A stretch of 64,000 nt of DNA from Roseibium sp. TrichSKD4. Lineage in GTDB: Bacteria; Pseudomonadota; Alphaproteobacteria; Rhizobiales; Stappiaceae. Below, one piece after another: positions 8,651 to 17,819 of the stretch (its first letter is position 1; each line of letters starts with the position of its first letter). Below the pieces are notes generated by a model. The model was not told the origin of the DNA. It did not search any database and saw nothing but the letters and a program-made list of their open reading frames with translations. The position numbers and the translations under genes were made by a program. The stretch covers positions 119,375 through 183,374 of the forward strand of contig NZ_GL476314.1 of NCBI RefSeq assembly GCF_000148725.1. Direction: 5' to 3'.

Positions 8651-9703
8651 CTATTCCACGATTCTTTGCAGCTCGACTTCGAGCGGCAAGTGGTCTGTGC
8701 CGACATCCGGGCCCAATGAAACATCGGTGAACTGAAAATCATCGGAGACAGCCACGTGATCCACGATGGCGCCTAAAATCCAGTGCAGGCGATAATCATA
8801 GAAGAAGCGTGTTGTCTGGGGGATGCCGTTGGGAAATGCCGTGTTAAGCCCGGTCTCGTCCAAAAGGGTGAAAAAATGCCAGGACCAAGGTGATGTGTTC
8901 CAGTCACCCATAATGATAACCGGACTATCCGAGGCCTGTTGCCGCCGTCGGACGGCATCCGTCAGGAGATCAAGGTAGTTTTGGCGTTCCTGCCACCGGG
9001 TAGGGGAACGGGGGCTGTTCGGGTGAACGGCAAAGAGTTGGATTGGTCCCTGTGGTGTTTCAATATCCACGATAACGATCTCGCGGTATCCGGTCAGGTT
9101 TCTGACGTCGGACGCAGGGACTTCGATGTATTCCACATTGGTGATCGGGAATTTCGAGAAAATGGATGTTTGGCCAAGCTCGCCGCGAACCAGATGCTCA
9201 GGATAGGGTCCAAGCCCTGCAATCTCCGTCAAACCGTCTAGAGCCAATAACCTGTCCTGCTGCCACCAGAATGTTTCCTGGAACAGCAGAATGTCTGCGT
9301 TCTGAGCCACCAGATAGTCAGTCAGGGTTTTGTCGTTCAGATAAAGCCGTTCCAGATTGATAGAGATCAGTTTCAAGTCTGGCGTTTCAGCGCTGTTTGG
9401 ATCCTCCGATAGCGCCATGGTTCTAACGGTTGTCATTAGCGTGAGCAGCACAAGCCCGCCGGCAAGTGTAAGCGTCACGCCTTTAAAGAGACGACCTTTC
9501 ATCCATCTGGAAAAGATCAGAATACATCCCCAGATCACGCCGCAGAGTGCGCCAAATCCGAGTTGCCGGAGGAAAAACGACATATTGTCGCTAAACCAGT
9601 AATCCGGGGCAGCATAGGTGCTGAGGCCCAGCGCACAAAAGGTGAGGGCTCCGAGGAGCGGGGCCCAACCGAAGATCAAGTGTCTCTTCCGCACTCTCTT
9701 CAA
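8651..9703 (-). CDS. Membrane-anchored endonuclease/exonuclease/phosphatase-family protein
   Basis: About 350 residues. Three hydrophobic helices at the N terminus (about 10-105) are followed by an EEP domain: LKLISINLERL, DILLFQETFWW (metal-binding Glu), VIIMGDWNTSPWSW (catalytic Asp-x-Asn) and VGTDHLPLEVEL (terminal His). Such proteins are metal-dependent phosphodiesterases, but with membrane anchors the domain probably faces the periplasm and the substrate is unknown. The first possible start is TTG at 9703; GTG at 9694 is an equally good choice with AAGGGA upstream. It lies 29 bp after the sulfotransferase frame in a minus-strand run. Confidence 0.85.
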   Translation of the reverse strand: MKRVRKRHLIFGWAPLLGALTFCALGLSTYAAPDYWFSDNMSFFLRQLGFGALCGVIWGCILIFSRWMKGRLFKGVTLTLAGGLVLLTLMTTVRTMALSEDPNSAETPDLKLISINLERLYLNDKTLTDYLVAQNADILLFQETFWWQQDRLLALDGLTEIAGLGPYPEHLVRGELGQTSIFSKFPITNVEYIEVPASDVRNLTGYREIVIVDIETPQGPIQLFAVHPNSPRSPTRWQERQNYLDLLTDAVRRRQQASDSPVIIMGDWNTSPWSWHFFTLLDETGLNTAFPNGIPQTTRFFYDYRLHWILGAIVDHVAVSDDFQFTDVSLGPDVGTDHLPLEVELQRIVE

Positions 9704-9732
9704 GTCCCTTATTGCGCGGTGGGGATTGAGGT

Positions 9733-10503
9733 TCAGGACAGCCGAACTTTTGCGAGCGGCCCGAGCGCTCCACTCAGTTCAGCAAGATGTTCTTGGTGAT
9801 CCCTTCCAAAACCGATCTTGTCTGCTGTGTTTTGACCAACAGGTTCATGCTCTGCCATTTCACGCTCGATATAGGCAGCATCATGGGCAAGGCCGACATG
9901 GGTCAAGAGCTTGCCAATTTCTTCTTCCCGATTGTTGATCAGAGCTTCATAGGACACATGATGAACGGAAACTGGAAGTGTCTGCGACCAGTGATCCATC
10001 ATGTCTCCATAGGTGCGGTAATGATGACCAAGGCTTTTCTGGTCGATGTTGTAGTGATGGCCGTGCGGCAGTTTCGCCGTGTAAGTCGATGCACAGGCAT
10101 CCAGCGGTGATCGGAAGGCGTGAATGAAGCTGGCATTCGGGTACAAGAGAGCCAGCAGCCACAGGTGCTGATAGTTGAAGGCATTCACATCAACAATGTG
10201 TTTGGCCTTGCGGTCGACGCCTTCCAGAACCTTCAGGTATCCGCTGCCGATTTTCTTGAAATCTTTGCCGCCCATATTGACGGCTGCGCGGAAATAGTTG
10301 GGTGAAATGTCTTCGCCCTCTGACAAGCGCATGCCCAATACGCCGAAATAACCGATCTCGCCACCGGTCTTCACATTGGGGTGACGGACCAGAATTGCCT
10401 CGATTTCCTGAGTGCCGGAAGACGGCATCCCAACAACAAAGATTGGGCGGTTGCTGGAAGAACTCACCTCACGCCGTTTTGCAAAGTAGTCTTGACCTGC
10501 CAA
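9733..10503 (-). CDS. Sulfotransferase-domain protein (likely 3' half of a TPR-sulfotransferase)
   Basis: A 256-residue reading frame with a PAPS-type sulfotransferase domain: FVVGMPSSGTQEIEAIL (5'-phosphosulfate loop; family consensus is usually GMPRSGTT), NYQHLWLLALLYPNASFIHAFRSPLDACAS (3'-phosphate site) and a short C terminus. The only available start is a TTG at 10503 inside the preceding TPR frame with no clear ribosome site. The sequence just after it, DYFAKRR..NRPIFVVG, is the linker normally found inside one-piece TPR-sulfotransferases. I therefore think both frames belong to one gene (see the TPR entry). Acceptor substrate unknown. Confidence 0.8.
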   Translation of the reverse strand: MAGQDYFAKRREVSSSSNRPIFVVGMPSSGTQEIEAILVRHPNVKTGGEIGYFGVLGMRLSEGEDISPNYFRAAVNMGGKDFKKIGSGYLKVLEGVDRKAKHIVDVNAFNYQHLWLLALLYPNASFIHAFRSPLDACASTYTAKLPHGHHYNIDQKSLGHHYRTYGDMMDHWSQTLPVSVHHVSYEALINNREEEIGKLLTHVGLAHDAAYIEREMAEHEPVGQNTADKIGFGRDHQEHLAELSGALGPLAKVRLS

Positions 10504-11255
10504 TCGCGGTGTTGGGTGTTGTATTGGCGATTAAGCGCTGCTCGGTCGTTGTCGTGATGTGCAAAGGCTGACGCCCAATCACCGCGTTTTTCGGCAAGGT
10601 GAGCTGCGGCGCGGGACAGGTTATACCAGTGCTCTTCGTCCGGTTCGCGATCACGATCTTTCAGCAGGTTTTCGATCGTTGTGCCGATCTGCTCTTGGTT
10701 CTGCCATCCCTCAACTGATGCGGCTTCAACCAAGGCATCCGGGTTTTGACTGTCTCTTTCGAGCGCCTCGGAAAGCATACTATCGGCTTTTGCGGTGTCG
10801 CCCAGTTTGCGATGATGCCGACTGAGAATCGCAAGCAGGCTGACATTTTCAGGCGCATAGGTCAGCGCGGTTTCATAGGACTGGATTGCCAGATCGTGTT
10901 TTTCCTGCTCGGCATAAACCTCTCCGAGCGCAATGTGGCTCTGGGAAGATTTTGGTGCCAGCGCTGTTGCCTTGCTAGCCATCTTGTAGGCGGCAGTCTT
11001 GTCGCCTAGGCGCAGCAGAACGCTGGAAAATGTCGAGTAGACAAAGGGTTGTTCGGTCGCGACCCGCGTGGATGCATCCAGAAGAGCCAGTGCCGAAATC
11101 AGATCGTTTTTTTGAATGGCAACAACTGCCAGAGCATAGTTCACCCGCGCATTGGCCGGGTTCATGGCGCGTAATTGCACCAAAATGGCTTCAGCTTGGT
11201 CGAAGTTCTTTTGCTCAATAAGTGAAATGGCGTCGTCAAGAGTAGGGGCGCTCAT
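10464..11255 (-). CDS. TPR protein (likely 5' half of a TPR-sulfotransferase)
   Basis: A 263-residue frame with about five to six tetratricopeptide repeats (IEQKNFDQAEAILVQL, NARVNYALAVVAIQKND, SSQSHIALGEVYAEQEKHD, NVSLLAILSRHHRKLGD), then a conserved linker (AEKRGDWASAFAHHDNDRAALNRQY) usually followed by a sulfotransferase domain. Here the frame ends after HRDWQ plus 11 residues that look out of frame. Adding one G to the GG near 10497 would give HRDWQGQDYFAKRR and join it with the downstream frame into about 500 residues, the usual size. TPRs would mediate protein contacts. Start ATG 11255 is well placed. Confidence 0.85.
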   Translation of the reverse strand: MSAPTLDDAISLIEQKNFDQAEAILVQLRAMNPANARVNYALAVVAIQKNDLISALALLDASTRVATEQPFVYSTFSSVLLRLGDKTAAYKMASKATALAPKSSQSHIALGEVYAEQEKHDLAIQSYETALTYAPENVSLLAILSRHHRKLGDTAKADSMLSEALERDSQNPDALVEAASVEGWQNQEQIGTTIENLLKDRDREPDEEHWYNLSRAAAHLAEKRGDWASAFAHHDNDRAALNRQYNTQHRDWQVKTTLQNGVR

Positions 11256-11299
11256 CGGGAACCTTTGCTTTCAAATCCGAGCGCCTGTCCTATCAGCTT

Positions 11300-13279
11300 C
11301 TAGCCCTCATGAAAATAATTATAGACAAGTTTGGCAACGGCTTCGGAAATGCCCGGAACGGCTGTCAAGTCTTCCAGTCCCGCTTTAGAAACGGCTTTGG
11401 CTGTGCCGAAGTGGCGCAGCAGCGCACGTTTTCGGGTGGGACCAATGCCCGCGATTTCATCCAGTGGGTTTTTGGAAATATCCTTCTTCCGCCGCGCCCG
11501 ATGTGAGCCGATGGCAAACCGGTGCGCTTCATCGCGTAAACGTTGGACGAAGTAGAGAACCGGGTCGCGCTCTGGCAGCATGAAGGAGGGGCGGCCGGTG
11601 ATGAAGAATTTCTCTCGCCCTGCATCGCGGTCCGGCCCCTTGGCAATTCCGACCAGCGGTACATCGGTGACACCCAGTTCTTCCAATGTTTCGCGCGCAG
11701 CGGTCAGCTGACCCTGTCCTCCATCAATCAAAACTAGATCGGGCCATGCTGGAACATCCGTGTTTGGGGTTTCTTCTGCGTCTGAGGCTTGATCTGTATC
11801 CGGTTCCGGAAGCGGATCAGGTTTTGCTTCGCGCTCGTGTTCTTTCAAAAGCCTGGAAAAGCGCCGGGTCAGCACCTCACGCATCATCCCGTAGTCATCA
11901 CCGGGTGTCAGGTCTTCGGACTTGATGTTGAATTTGCGATAATGCGCTTTTGCCAGTCCTTCCGGTCCGGCCACGATCATTCCGCCGACTGCGTTTGTGC
12001 CCATGATGTGGGAGTTGTCGTACACTTCGATCCGGCGCGGCGTGGTTTCCAGATCAAATGCTTCGGCCACACCCTTGAGCAACTTGGTCTGGCTGGATGT
12101 TTCCGCAAGGCGGCGTCCCAATGCCTCTTTTGCATTTCGTGAGGCATAATCGACGAGCTCTTTTTTCTCGCCGCGTTTTGGAACGGCAATGTCGACCTTT
12201 CGCCCCATCCGTTCGCTCAAGGCTTCGGCAAGCAAAGTTAGCTCTTCAACCGAGTGAGACAGCAGGATCTGCTTTGGTGCAGGCTTGTCATCATAAAACT
12301 GGGCAAGAAAACTCTCCAGAATGCTCTCTGTATCCATGGATTTGTCGGCTTTTGGAAAATAAGCCCGGTTGCCCCAGTTCTGGCCGGTGCGAAAGAAGAA
12401 CACCTGAACGCAGCTTTGCCCGCCTTCTTGATAGATCGCGAACACATCAGCTTCATCCACGGTTTGCGGATTGATGCCCTGATGCGCCTGAACGTGGGAG
12501 AGGGCTGCCAGACGATCTCTGCAAATGGCGGCACGCTCAAAGTCCAGCGTTTCGGACGCCTGTTCCATCTGTCTGGCTAGATCTTCTTTCACCGCTTGGC
12601 TGCGGCCGGACAAAAAAGCCTTGGCTTCGGCGACGAGTGCCTCATACCCTTCCGTGCTGATCTGCCCCGTGCAGGGTCCGGCGCAGCGCTTGATTTGGTA
12701 CTGTAGGCAGGGCCGGCTTCGGTTCTCATAGTAGCTGTCAGAGCAGTTTCGGATCAAAAACGCCTTTTGCAGCGCATTGATTGTTCGATCGACCGCACCT
12801 GCAGATGCAAATGGACCGAAATAATCGCCTTTGCGTTTGCGCGCACCCCGATGCTTGACGATAGCCGCTGCTTCATGGTCACCGCTTATGAGGATGTAAG
12901 GAAAAGATTTGTCATCGCGCAAAAGCACATTGAAGCGTGGCCGCAACCGTTTGATCAGATTTGCCTCGAGCAGAAGCGCCTCAGGCTCGGTCTGCGTGAC
13001 CACAAACTCCATGGAGGCCGTCGAGAGGATCATCCGCATGATGCGGTTCGACTGGCCTTGCAAGCGCGTGTAGCTGGTCACCCGCTTTTTAAGGTTTCGC
13101 GCCTTGCCAACGTAAAGCACCTCGCCGTTTTCATCAAACATGCGATAAACGCCGGGGCTATTCGGTAGACGTTTGACCTGATCGGCAATGACGTCAACAC
13201 CCTTGCGAATGGAGCCTGCGTCCGGGGTGTCGCTTGTTTCAGTGGTCTTGGAATTTGTTGTCGCGTCGGAGGTGCTCAT
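11300..13279 (-). CDS. uvrC: Excinuclease ABC subunit C
   Basis: A 659-residue nuclease that makes both cuts in nucleotide excision repair. N-terminal GIY-YIG domain (about 38-115: [20 protein letters not shown]), Cys-rich stretch [16 protein letters not shown] motif (about 240-275, [18 protein letters not shown]), RNase H-like C-terminal nuclease domain ([29 protein letters not shown]) and tandem helix-hairpin-helix at the end ([29 protein letters not shown]). An acidic insert at about 480-515 ([13 protein letters not shown]) is family-variable. UvrB, its partner, is at 33289-36315. Confidence 0.96.
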   Translation of the reverse strand: MSTSDATTNSKTTETSDTPDAGSIRKGVDVIADQVKRLPNSPGVYRMFDENGEVLYVGKARNLKKRVTSYTRLQGQSNRIMRMILSTASMEFVVTQTEPEALLLEANLIKRLRPRFNVLLRDDKSFPYILISGDHEAAAIVKHRGARKRKGDYFGPFASAGAVDRTINALQKAFLIRNCSDSYYENRSRPCLQYQIKRCAGPCTGQISTEGYEALVAEAKAFLSGRSQAVKEDLARQMEQASETLDFERAAICRDRLAALSHVQAHQGINPQTVDEADVFAIYQEGGQSCVQVFFFRTGQNWGNRAYFPKADKSMDTESILESFLAQFYDDKPAPKQILLSHSVEELTLLAEALSERMGRKVDIAVPKRGEKKELVDYASRNAKEALGRRLAETSSQTKLLKGVAEAFDLETTPRRIEVYDNSHIMGTNAVGGMIVAGPEGLAKAHYRKFNIKSEDLTPGDDYGMMREVLTRRFSRLLKEHEREAKPDPLPEPDTDQASDAEETPNTDVPAWPDLVLIDGGQGQLTAARETLEELGVTDVPLVGIAKGPDRDAGREKFFITGRPSFMLPERDPVLYFVQRLRDEAHRFAIGSHRARRKKDISKNPLDEIAGIGPTRKRALLRHFGTAKAVSKAGLEDLTAVPGISEAVAKLVYNYFHEG

Positions 13280-13363
13280 AGCCGCAATTTAGGTTTCTGA
13301 ACCCAAAAGGGAAAGACACGCAATCGCATCTTCCCCCGGCTTTAAGCGGACAGTTGAGGTGGC

Positions 13364-14131
13364 TTATTCTCCAACATCCAAAACGTCAGGTGTTTCCCAC
13401 GCAAGGTGCTGGCCACCGTCGAGCGCGATCATCTGGCCCGTCACGGAGCGTGTGTTCCAGAAATACAGTACCGTTTGGCCAAAGTCGCGGGCATCTGGAC
13501 CGCGCTTGAGCAGCACAGACCGGCTTTGCTGGGAAAATTCTTCTTCGCTTTGCCGAGTTGCCTTGAAGCTCGGTCCCGGCCCAATGCCATTGACGCGAAT
13601 ACGCGGCGCGAGCGCCTGGGCCAACGTTTGCGTCGCCCGCCAAAGGGCTGTCTTGGATAAACTGTAGGACAAAGCCTGAGGCGTGGGTTTCCAAACGCGC
13701 TGATCAATAATGTTGACAATCAGCCCCTCCTGATCGGAGGGAAGGTGAGCCGCCATCGCGTCAGCGAGGAATACCGGGGTGCGCACATGGATCGCATAGT
13801 GAGCATCGAATTTGGTGACCTCGAGTTCCCCAATTGCGTCATCTTCATAAATTGACGCGTTATTGACGAGAACCTGCGGTGCGCCAAATGCTGCACTTGC
13901 CTTCTGGTAAAGACCAGAAACCTGATCGGAATTGGTGAGGTCCGCTTCTACGAGCGCCACATGCCCCTCAAACGTTTCCGCGTCTGAAACAAGAGCTTTC
14001 GCCCGGTCGCTGGCTTCGTTTGTCGTGTGAGCGACAACGTTCCATCCCGCCTGCGCCAACTCCAAGACCATTTCGCGACCGATGCGGCTTGTCCCACCGG
14101 TGATCAGAGCAGTTGGTTTTTCAATTGCCAT
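13364..14131 (-). CDS. Short-chain dehydrogenase/reductase
   Basis: A 255-residue classical SDR. NAD(P)-binding TGGTSRIGREMVLELA (Thr-Gly-x3-Gly-x-Gly, about 11-26), VLVNNASIYEDD (NNAG-type motif), and the catalytic Tyr/Lys pair in LSYSLSKTALW (YSLSK). The pattern with SIYEDD and FLADAMAAHLP resembles FolM/pteridine-reductase-like members, so dihydromonapterin or dihydrofolate reduction is a possible role; this is inference. It ends 84 bp before uvrC on the same strand, and SDR-uvrC-pgsA is a familiar Rhizobiales order. Confidence 0.88.
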   Translation of the reverse strand: MAIEKPTALITGGTSRIGREMVLELAQAGWNVVAHTTNEASDRAKALVSDAETFEGHVALVEADLTNSDQVSGLYQKASAAFGAPQVLVNNASIYEDDAIGELEVTKFDAHYAIHVRTPVFLADAMAAHLPSDQEGLIVNIIDQRVWKPTPQALSYSLSKTALWRATQTLAQALAPRIRVNGIGPGPSFKATRQSEEEFSQQSRSVLLKRGPDARDFGQTVLYFWNTRSVTGQMIALDGGQHLAWETPDVLDVGE

Positions 14132-14195
14132 TCAATTTTCCGCCTATTTTTCGTTTGTCAGACTACGCCGGAAAACGCTTTCTGGATCAATGACC

Positions 14196-15188
14196 TCAAG
14201 CAGAAGTGATGCTGAACATGTAGACGACATAAATGTAGGCGCAGTACGCGGCTGTGAGCGCAAATCCGCTTATTTTTCCTAGTGTTACGCGGAACGCTGC
14301 CAAGCCGAGTAGAATAAGCGCACACGCCATCATTACCCAGATGTCCAGTTTCAAGATTTCCGCCGGGACTTCAACCGGGACAATCGCTGTCGTGATGCCG
14401 ATGATGGCTAGCAGATTGAAGATGTTTGAGCCGATTACGTTGCCGATGGCGACGGCGCCTTGTTGACGGATCGCTGCCATGACAGTTGTGGCAAGTTCAG
14501 GAAGGGATGTGCCCAGCGCGATCACTGTCAATGCGATCACTGCATCGCTGACCCCCCAGCTTTCCGCTACAGCTGTTGCGCCTTCAATGGTGAAATGAGC
14601 CCCAAGCGGCAGGCCAACCAGACCCAGGGCGATGTAAACAAGGGCTATACCCATGGCGTCCGGAACACCTTCAACATCTTCCAGAAGGCCGTCATCCTCG
14701 GCAATCTCAGCGGCTTTGGCTTTTTGTTCCTTGCGGTGCTTGAGGGCAGCGATTGCCGAGGCACCCAGGAATACCGCCAGTAAGCCCAAGAGAATCAGGG
14801 CTGCCGGTAAGCTCAGCGGAGACATGAAAAAGCAAAGCGCAATAAAGACGGCAGAGACGGCCACCATGAATATGGCTGTGCGGGTCGCCCCGTCTTCACC
14901 GCAAGCTGTCGCTGCGATCAGAGCCGGCAAGCCAAGCACAAGCAGTACATTGGCAATGTTGGAGCCGACCACATTGCCGATCGCTATGCCGCCAGAGCCT
15001 TCAAGTGCAGCGCCGAGCGAGATGACGAGTTCAGGGGCTGAGGTGCCGAACGCGACGATTGTCAGACCGATAACAAGGTTGGGGATCCCAAGCTTTTGGG
15101 CGACGCCCACTGACCCTCTGACGAGTATATCCCCGGCGACAATAAGGACAACGAGACCTCCAACGAGGCTGAGATATTCAAAAAGCAT
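14196..15188 (-). CDS. Na+/Ca2+ antiporter (YrbG/CaCA family)
   Basis: A 330-residue inner-membrane exchanger with the two inverted alpha-repeats of the CaCA family: GTSAPELVISLGAAL with GNVVGSNIAN in the first half and GTSLPELATTVMAAI with GNVIGSNIFN in the second. About ten membrane segments, with a charged central loop (ALKHRKEQKAKAAEIAEDD, about 150-170). Family members exchange Na+ (or K+/H+) for Ca2+. Gene stands alone, with ATG at 15188. Confidence 0.94.
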   Translation of the reverse strand: MLFEYLSLVGGLVVLIVAGDILVRGSVGVAQKLGIPNLVIGLTIVAFGTSAPELVISLGAALEGSGGIAIGNVVGSNIANVLLVLGLPALIAATACGEDGATRTAIFMVAVSAVFIALCFFMSPLSLPAALILLGLLAVFLGASAIAALKHRKEQKAKAAEIAEDDGLLEDVEGVPDAMGIALVYIALGLVGLPLGAHFTIEGATAVAESWGVSDAVIALTVIALGTSLPELATTVMAAIRQQGAVAIGNVIGSNIFNLLAIIGITTAIVPVEVPAEILKLDIWVMMACALILLGLAAFRVTLGKISGFALTAAYCAYIYVVYMFSITSA

Positions 15189-15502
15189 TAGTGTGTCCGA
15201 TTGGGGTCAGCGTGATGGGCCGTGCAAAGCGTGTTTTAGCGATACATGGGATCGCTGGCCTTATACGCAATAGTTTGTCTCGCGAAAAGGTTCTGACAGC
15301 GGGATCTCCTCAATCTTCCTTGCTTGGCATGCCTTAACGACATCTTAATCCTGTCATTAAAATGCCTGCATGTGACACCGAATAATCAAATTCTCTCACT
15401 CACTTTGCCACAAATGCACACCATATCTCCGGGCGGGGGAGTGTGGGGATGCCCTTGATGGCCATCCGCACAAGTTTCAAATGCCGTTTGGAGTATAAAG
15501 TC
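15189..15502. other. Intergenic region between antiporter and porin genes
   Basis: A 314-bp spacer between two divergent genes. It contains one clear regulatory candidate, a TTAA-N7-TTAA box at 15334-15348, and an AT-rich stretch at about 15340-15410 that should hold the porin promoter. An in-frame extension of the porin to 15443 is present but lacks a signal-peptide-like start. No small gene or terminator seen. Confidence 0.6.
15334..15348. promoter_or_regulatory. CtrA-type box (TTAA-N7-TTAA) upstream of porin
   Basis: TTAACGACATCTTAA matches exactly the full CtrA consensus TTAA-N7-TTAA known from Caulobacter and Rhizobiales. It lies 155 bp before the chosen porin start. Binding is inferred from the motif only. 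Confidence 0.5.
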
Positions 15503-16177
15503 ATGAAACGACTTGCCTGTGCAGCCATCGCCGCAACTGTTTCGGTTGCTGGTTTGGCCCCATCTTACGCCGCCGATCTTCCGCAAGCAGCACCAACTTA
15601 CGACACCACATATGAACCGGCGCCATCTGGCAGATTTGACTGGTCTGGTGCCTATGCTGGTGGCAGCCTTGGTTGGGTATGGAGCGGATTTGATACGACA
15701 TCCTCACCAACCGGGTCCTTCGACCATGACACCAATGGATTTTCGGGTGGTGTTCATGGTGGTTATAATTTCGCGATAACTCCCAACATTGTTGCTGGTG
15801 TCGAGCTCGATTTCCAGATGACGGATTTGTATGAGAATACAGTCCGAAATGGCGTCAACGTGAAGACCAGTTCTGCCTGGAACTCGTCCGCAAGAGCTCG
15901 TCTTGGCTATGCGATGGATCGCTTTTTGGTTTACGGAACCGCCGGACTTGCCATTGCTGATCTGTCGATCAACGCAAATGGCGCTTCTGAAGATACCACT
16001 GCGCTGGGCTGGACAGCCGGTGCCGGTGTTGAGGGGGCGATCAGCAACAACCTGACTGCTCGTGTAGAGTATCTTTATCAGGACTTTGGCCGCGAAAGTT
16101 TCACGCTTGGCGGGTCAAAGTATCGGGCTGATCTGGACACATCCACGGTTCGTTTCGGGTTGAGCTACAAATTCTGA
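15503..16177 (+). CDS. Omp25/Omp31-type outer-membrane beta-barrel protein
   Basis: A 224-residue exported protein. Start ATG 15503, 11 bp after GGAG, begins an ideal signal peptide (KRLACAAIAATVSVAGLAPSYA, cut before ADLP). The mature part has the family layout: FDWSGAYAGGSLGW first strand, GGVHGGYNF, VAGVELDFQ, ARARLGYAMDRFLVYGTAGLA, GAGVEGAISNNLTARVEYLY, and C-terminal FGLSYKF with terminal Phe, the signal for Bam insertion. In Brucella and Rhizobium these are abundant surface proteins. A 20-residue upstream in-frame extension is probably not used. A terminator follows. Confidence 0.93.
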   Translation: MKRLACAAIAATVSVAGLAPSYAADLPQAAPTYDTTYEPAPSGRFDWSGAYAGGSLGWVWSGFDTTSSPTGSFDHDTNGFSGGVHGGYNFAITPNIVAGVELDFQMTDLYENTVRNGVNVKTSSAWNSSARARLGYAMDRFLVYGTAGLAIADLSINANGASEDTTALGWTAGAGVEGAISNNLTARVEYLYQDFGRESFTLGGSKYRADLDTSTVRFGLSYKF

Positions 16178-16196
16178 TGAGATGATTGACGAATGC

Positions 16197-16222
16197 AGCC
16201 CGGCTTTCAAAGCCGGGCTTTT
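16197..16222 (+). terminator. Rho-independent terminator after porin
   Basis: Stem AGCCCGGCTTT / AAAGCCGGGCT with a one-base loop region and a short T run, 20 bp after the porin stop. It separates the porin from the RND operon on the same strand. Confidence 0.88.
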
Positions 16223-16350
16223 GCTGTTGGGAGAGCAATTCGGCCACAATTTTAGTGGTAAACTAAGCAAAGTGTTCTATTTCTCAGCAAGGTTCAGCAG
16301 CGGCATGTGCTCGCTGGTGTTCGGGCAACTGGCCCAGGAGGACGCGATAT

Positions 16351-17817
16351 ATGAAGTTCCTGATGCGCGGCATTGTGGGGCTAGTCTTGATTGCTGTGAT
16401 GCTGGGGTCGGTTGGCTTTGGAGCCTATCGGCTTTTCAATGCGATGACCGCAGAACAAACGGCTCGTGGTCGTGCTCCGGTTGAACGCAGCTATTCCGTC
16501 AATGTATCGCTCCTTGAGCCGCAGACCGTCCAACCGGTGACGACAGCGTATGGCGAGATCGAAAGCTGGCGAACGCTTCAATTGCGTGCCAGTTCTGATG
16601 GGCGAATAGTCAATATCGCAAAGAAGTTTCGGGATGGTGCTGCAGTGGCAGCTGGAGATCTGCTGGTTCGGATTGATCCGGCTGATGCGGAGTTTGCGGT
16701 TCTGGATTCTGAAGCTGCCTTGTCAGATGCGCAGGCGCAAAAAGCCGAGGCCGAAGAGGCCGTCGTTGTGGCTGAGCAGGAGCTGGTGGCTGCCCGGCGT
16801 CAGTTGGAATTGCGCAAACAGGCGCTGGAACGACAGAAACAGCTGAAGAAAAAGGGCTATTCGACTGCGGTTCAGGTTGAAGCCGAGCAACTGTCTGTGG
16901 CCGCACTGGAGCAGGCACTCAACAATCGGCTTCAGTCTGTCATCACGGCCCGCAAACGTATTGAGCGCATGGACCTCTCGGTCGAGCGTGCGCAAATTGC
17001 TGTCAAGAACGCACAGCGGGTTCTCGCCGAAACCTCTATAGAAGCGCCGTTTGATGGGTATTTGGACCAGGTGGATGCGGTCCTTGGTCGCCGGGTGAAC
17101 CCGAGCGATACACTGGGCGTTTTGATTGATCCCGAGGCCTTGGAAGCGCGGTTTTTCCTCTCTACCCAGCAGTTTTCGAGATTTTTGGACGATGCGGGCA
17201 AGCTGGTTGATGCTGACGTTACGGTTGAACTTGAGCTTGGAGATCGCACCATTGAGATCAAAGGCCAATTGGACCGCGTTGCAGCTGTTGTTGGTGAGGG
17301 AGAAGCCGGGCGCGCTGTCTTTGCGTCGCTGGATGTCAGTCAGGATGCTGTTTTGCGCCCTGGCGACTTCGTAACCGTCCGCCTGCGGGAACGGCCTTTG
17401 TCAAATGTTGCCGAGATTCCGGCGACTGCGGCAACAGAAGACGGACGTATCTTGATCGTCGATAGCAACAATCGATTGGCAGAAGTCTCGGTTCGCATTC
17501 TTCGGCGGATGAAAGATACGCTTGTTGTTGACGAGGTGCCGTTTGGCAGCAGTTATGTCCGCGAGCGCCTGCCGCATCTCGGACCCGGACTCAAGGTTGA
17601 ACCGCGCGGTGCGCCGGGTGCAGCAACCGAGCCTGCAAAGAACGACGACAATCTTGTGTCTCTTGAGCCATCCCGGCGCGCAGAACTGCAGAAACTGGTC
17701 GAAGCCAGTGGCATGCCAGAAGATAGAAAGGCGCGTCTGCAGGCAGCTCTCAAGCAGCCTCGTGTACCCAAGGACCTGATTGAACGCCTTGAACAACGGC
17801 AAGATCGGAGAGGTTAG
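16351..17817 (+). CDS. RND efflux periplasmic adaptor subunit
   Basis: A 488-residue membrane-fusion protein. N-terminal membrane anchor (about 6-30, GIVGLVLIAVMLGSVGFGAY), barrel-sandwich lipoyl half LRASSDGRIVNIAKKFRDGAAV, a long alpha-hairpin coiled coil (about 120-225, Ala/Glu/Gln/Arg-rich), second lipoyl half AETSIEAPFDGYLDQ, then the beta-barrel and proximal domain. The C-terminal about 70 residues are charged and helical and extend past the usual end. AGGAGGAC lies 8 bp before the ATG. It is followed after 2 bp by the RND pump gene, a standard two-gene efflux operon without its own outer-membrane channel. Confidence 0.93.
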   Translation: MKFLMRGIVGLVLIAVMLGSVGFGAYRLFNAMTAEQTARGRAPVERSYSVNVSLLEPQTVQPVTTAYGEIESWRTLQLRASSDGRIVNIAKKFRDGAAVAAGDLLVRIDPADAEFAVLDSEAALSDAQAQKAEAEEAVVVAEQELVAARRQLELRKQALERQKQLKKKGYSTAVQVEAEQLSVAALEQALNNRLQSVITARKRIERMDLSVERAQIAVKNAQRVLAETSIEAPFDGYLDQVDAVLGRRVNPSDTLGVLIDPEALEARFFLSTQQFSRFLDDAGKLVDADVTVELELGDRTIEIKGQLDRVAAVVGEGEAGRAVFASLDVSQDAVLRPGDFVTVRLRERPLSNVAEIPATAATEDGRILIVDSNNRLAEVSVRILRRMKDTLVVDEVPFGSSYVRERLPHLGPGLKVEPRGAPGAATEPAKNDDNLVSLEPSRRAELQKLVEASGMPEDRKARLQAALKQPRVPKDLIERLEQRQDRRG

Positions 17818-17819
17818 GA

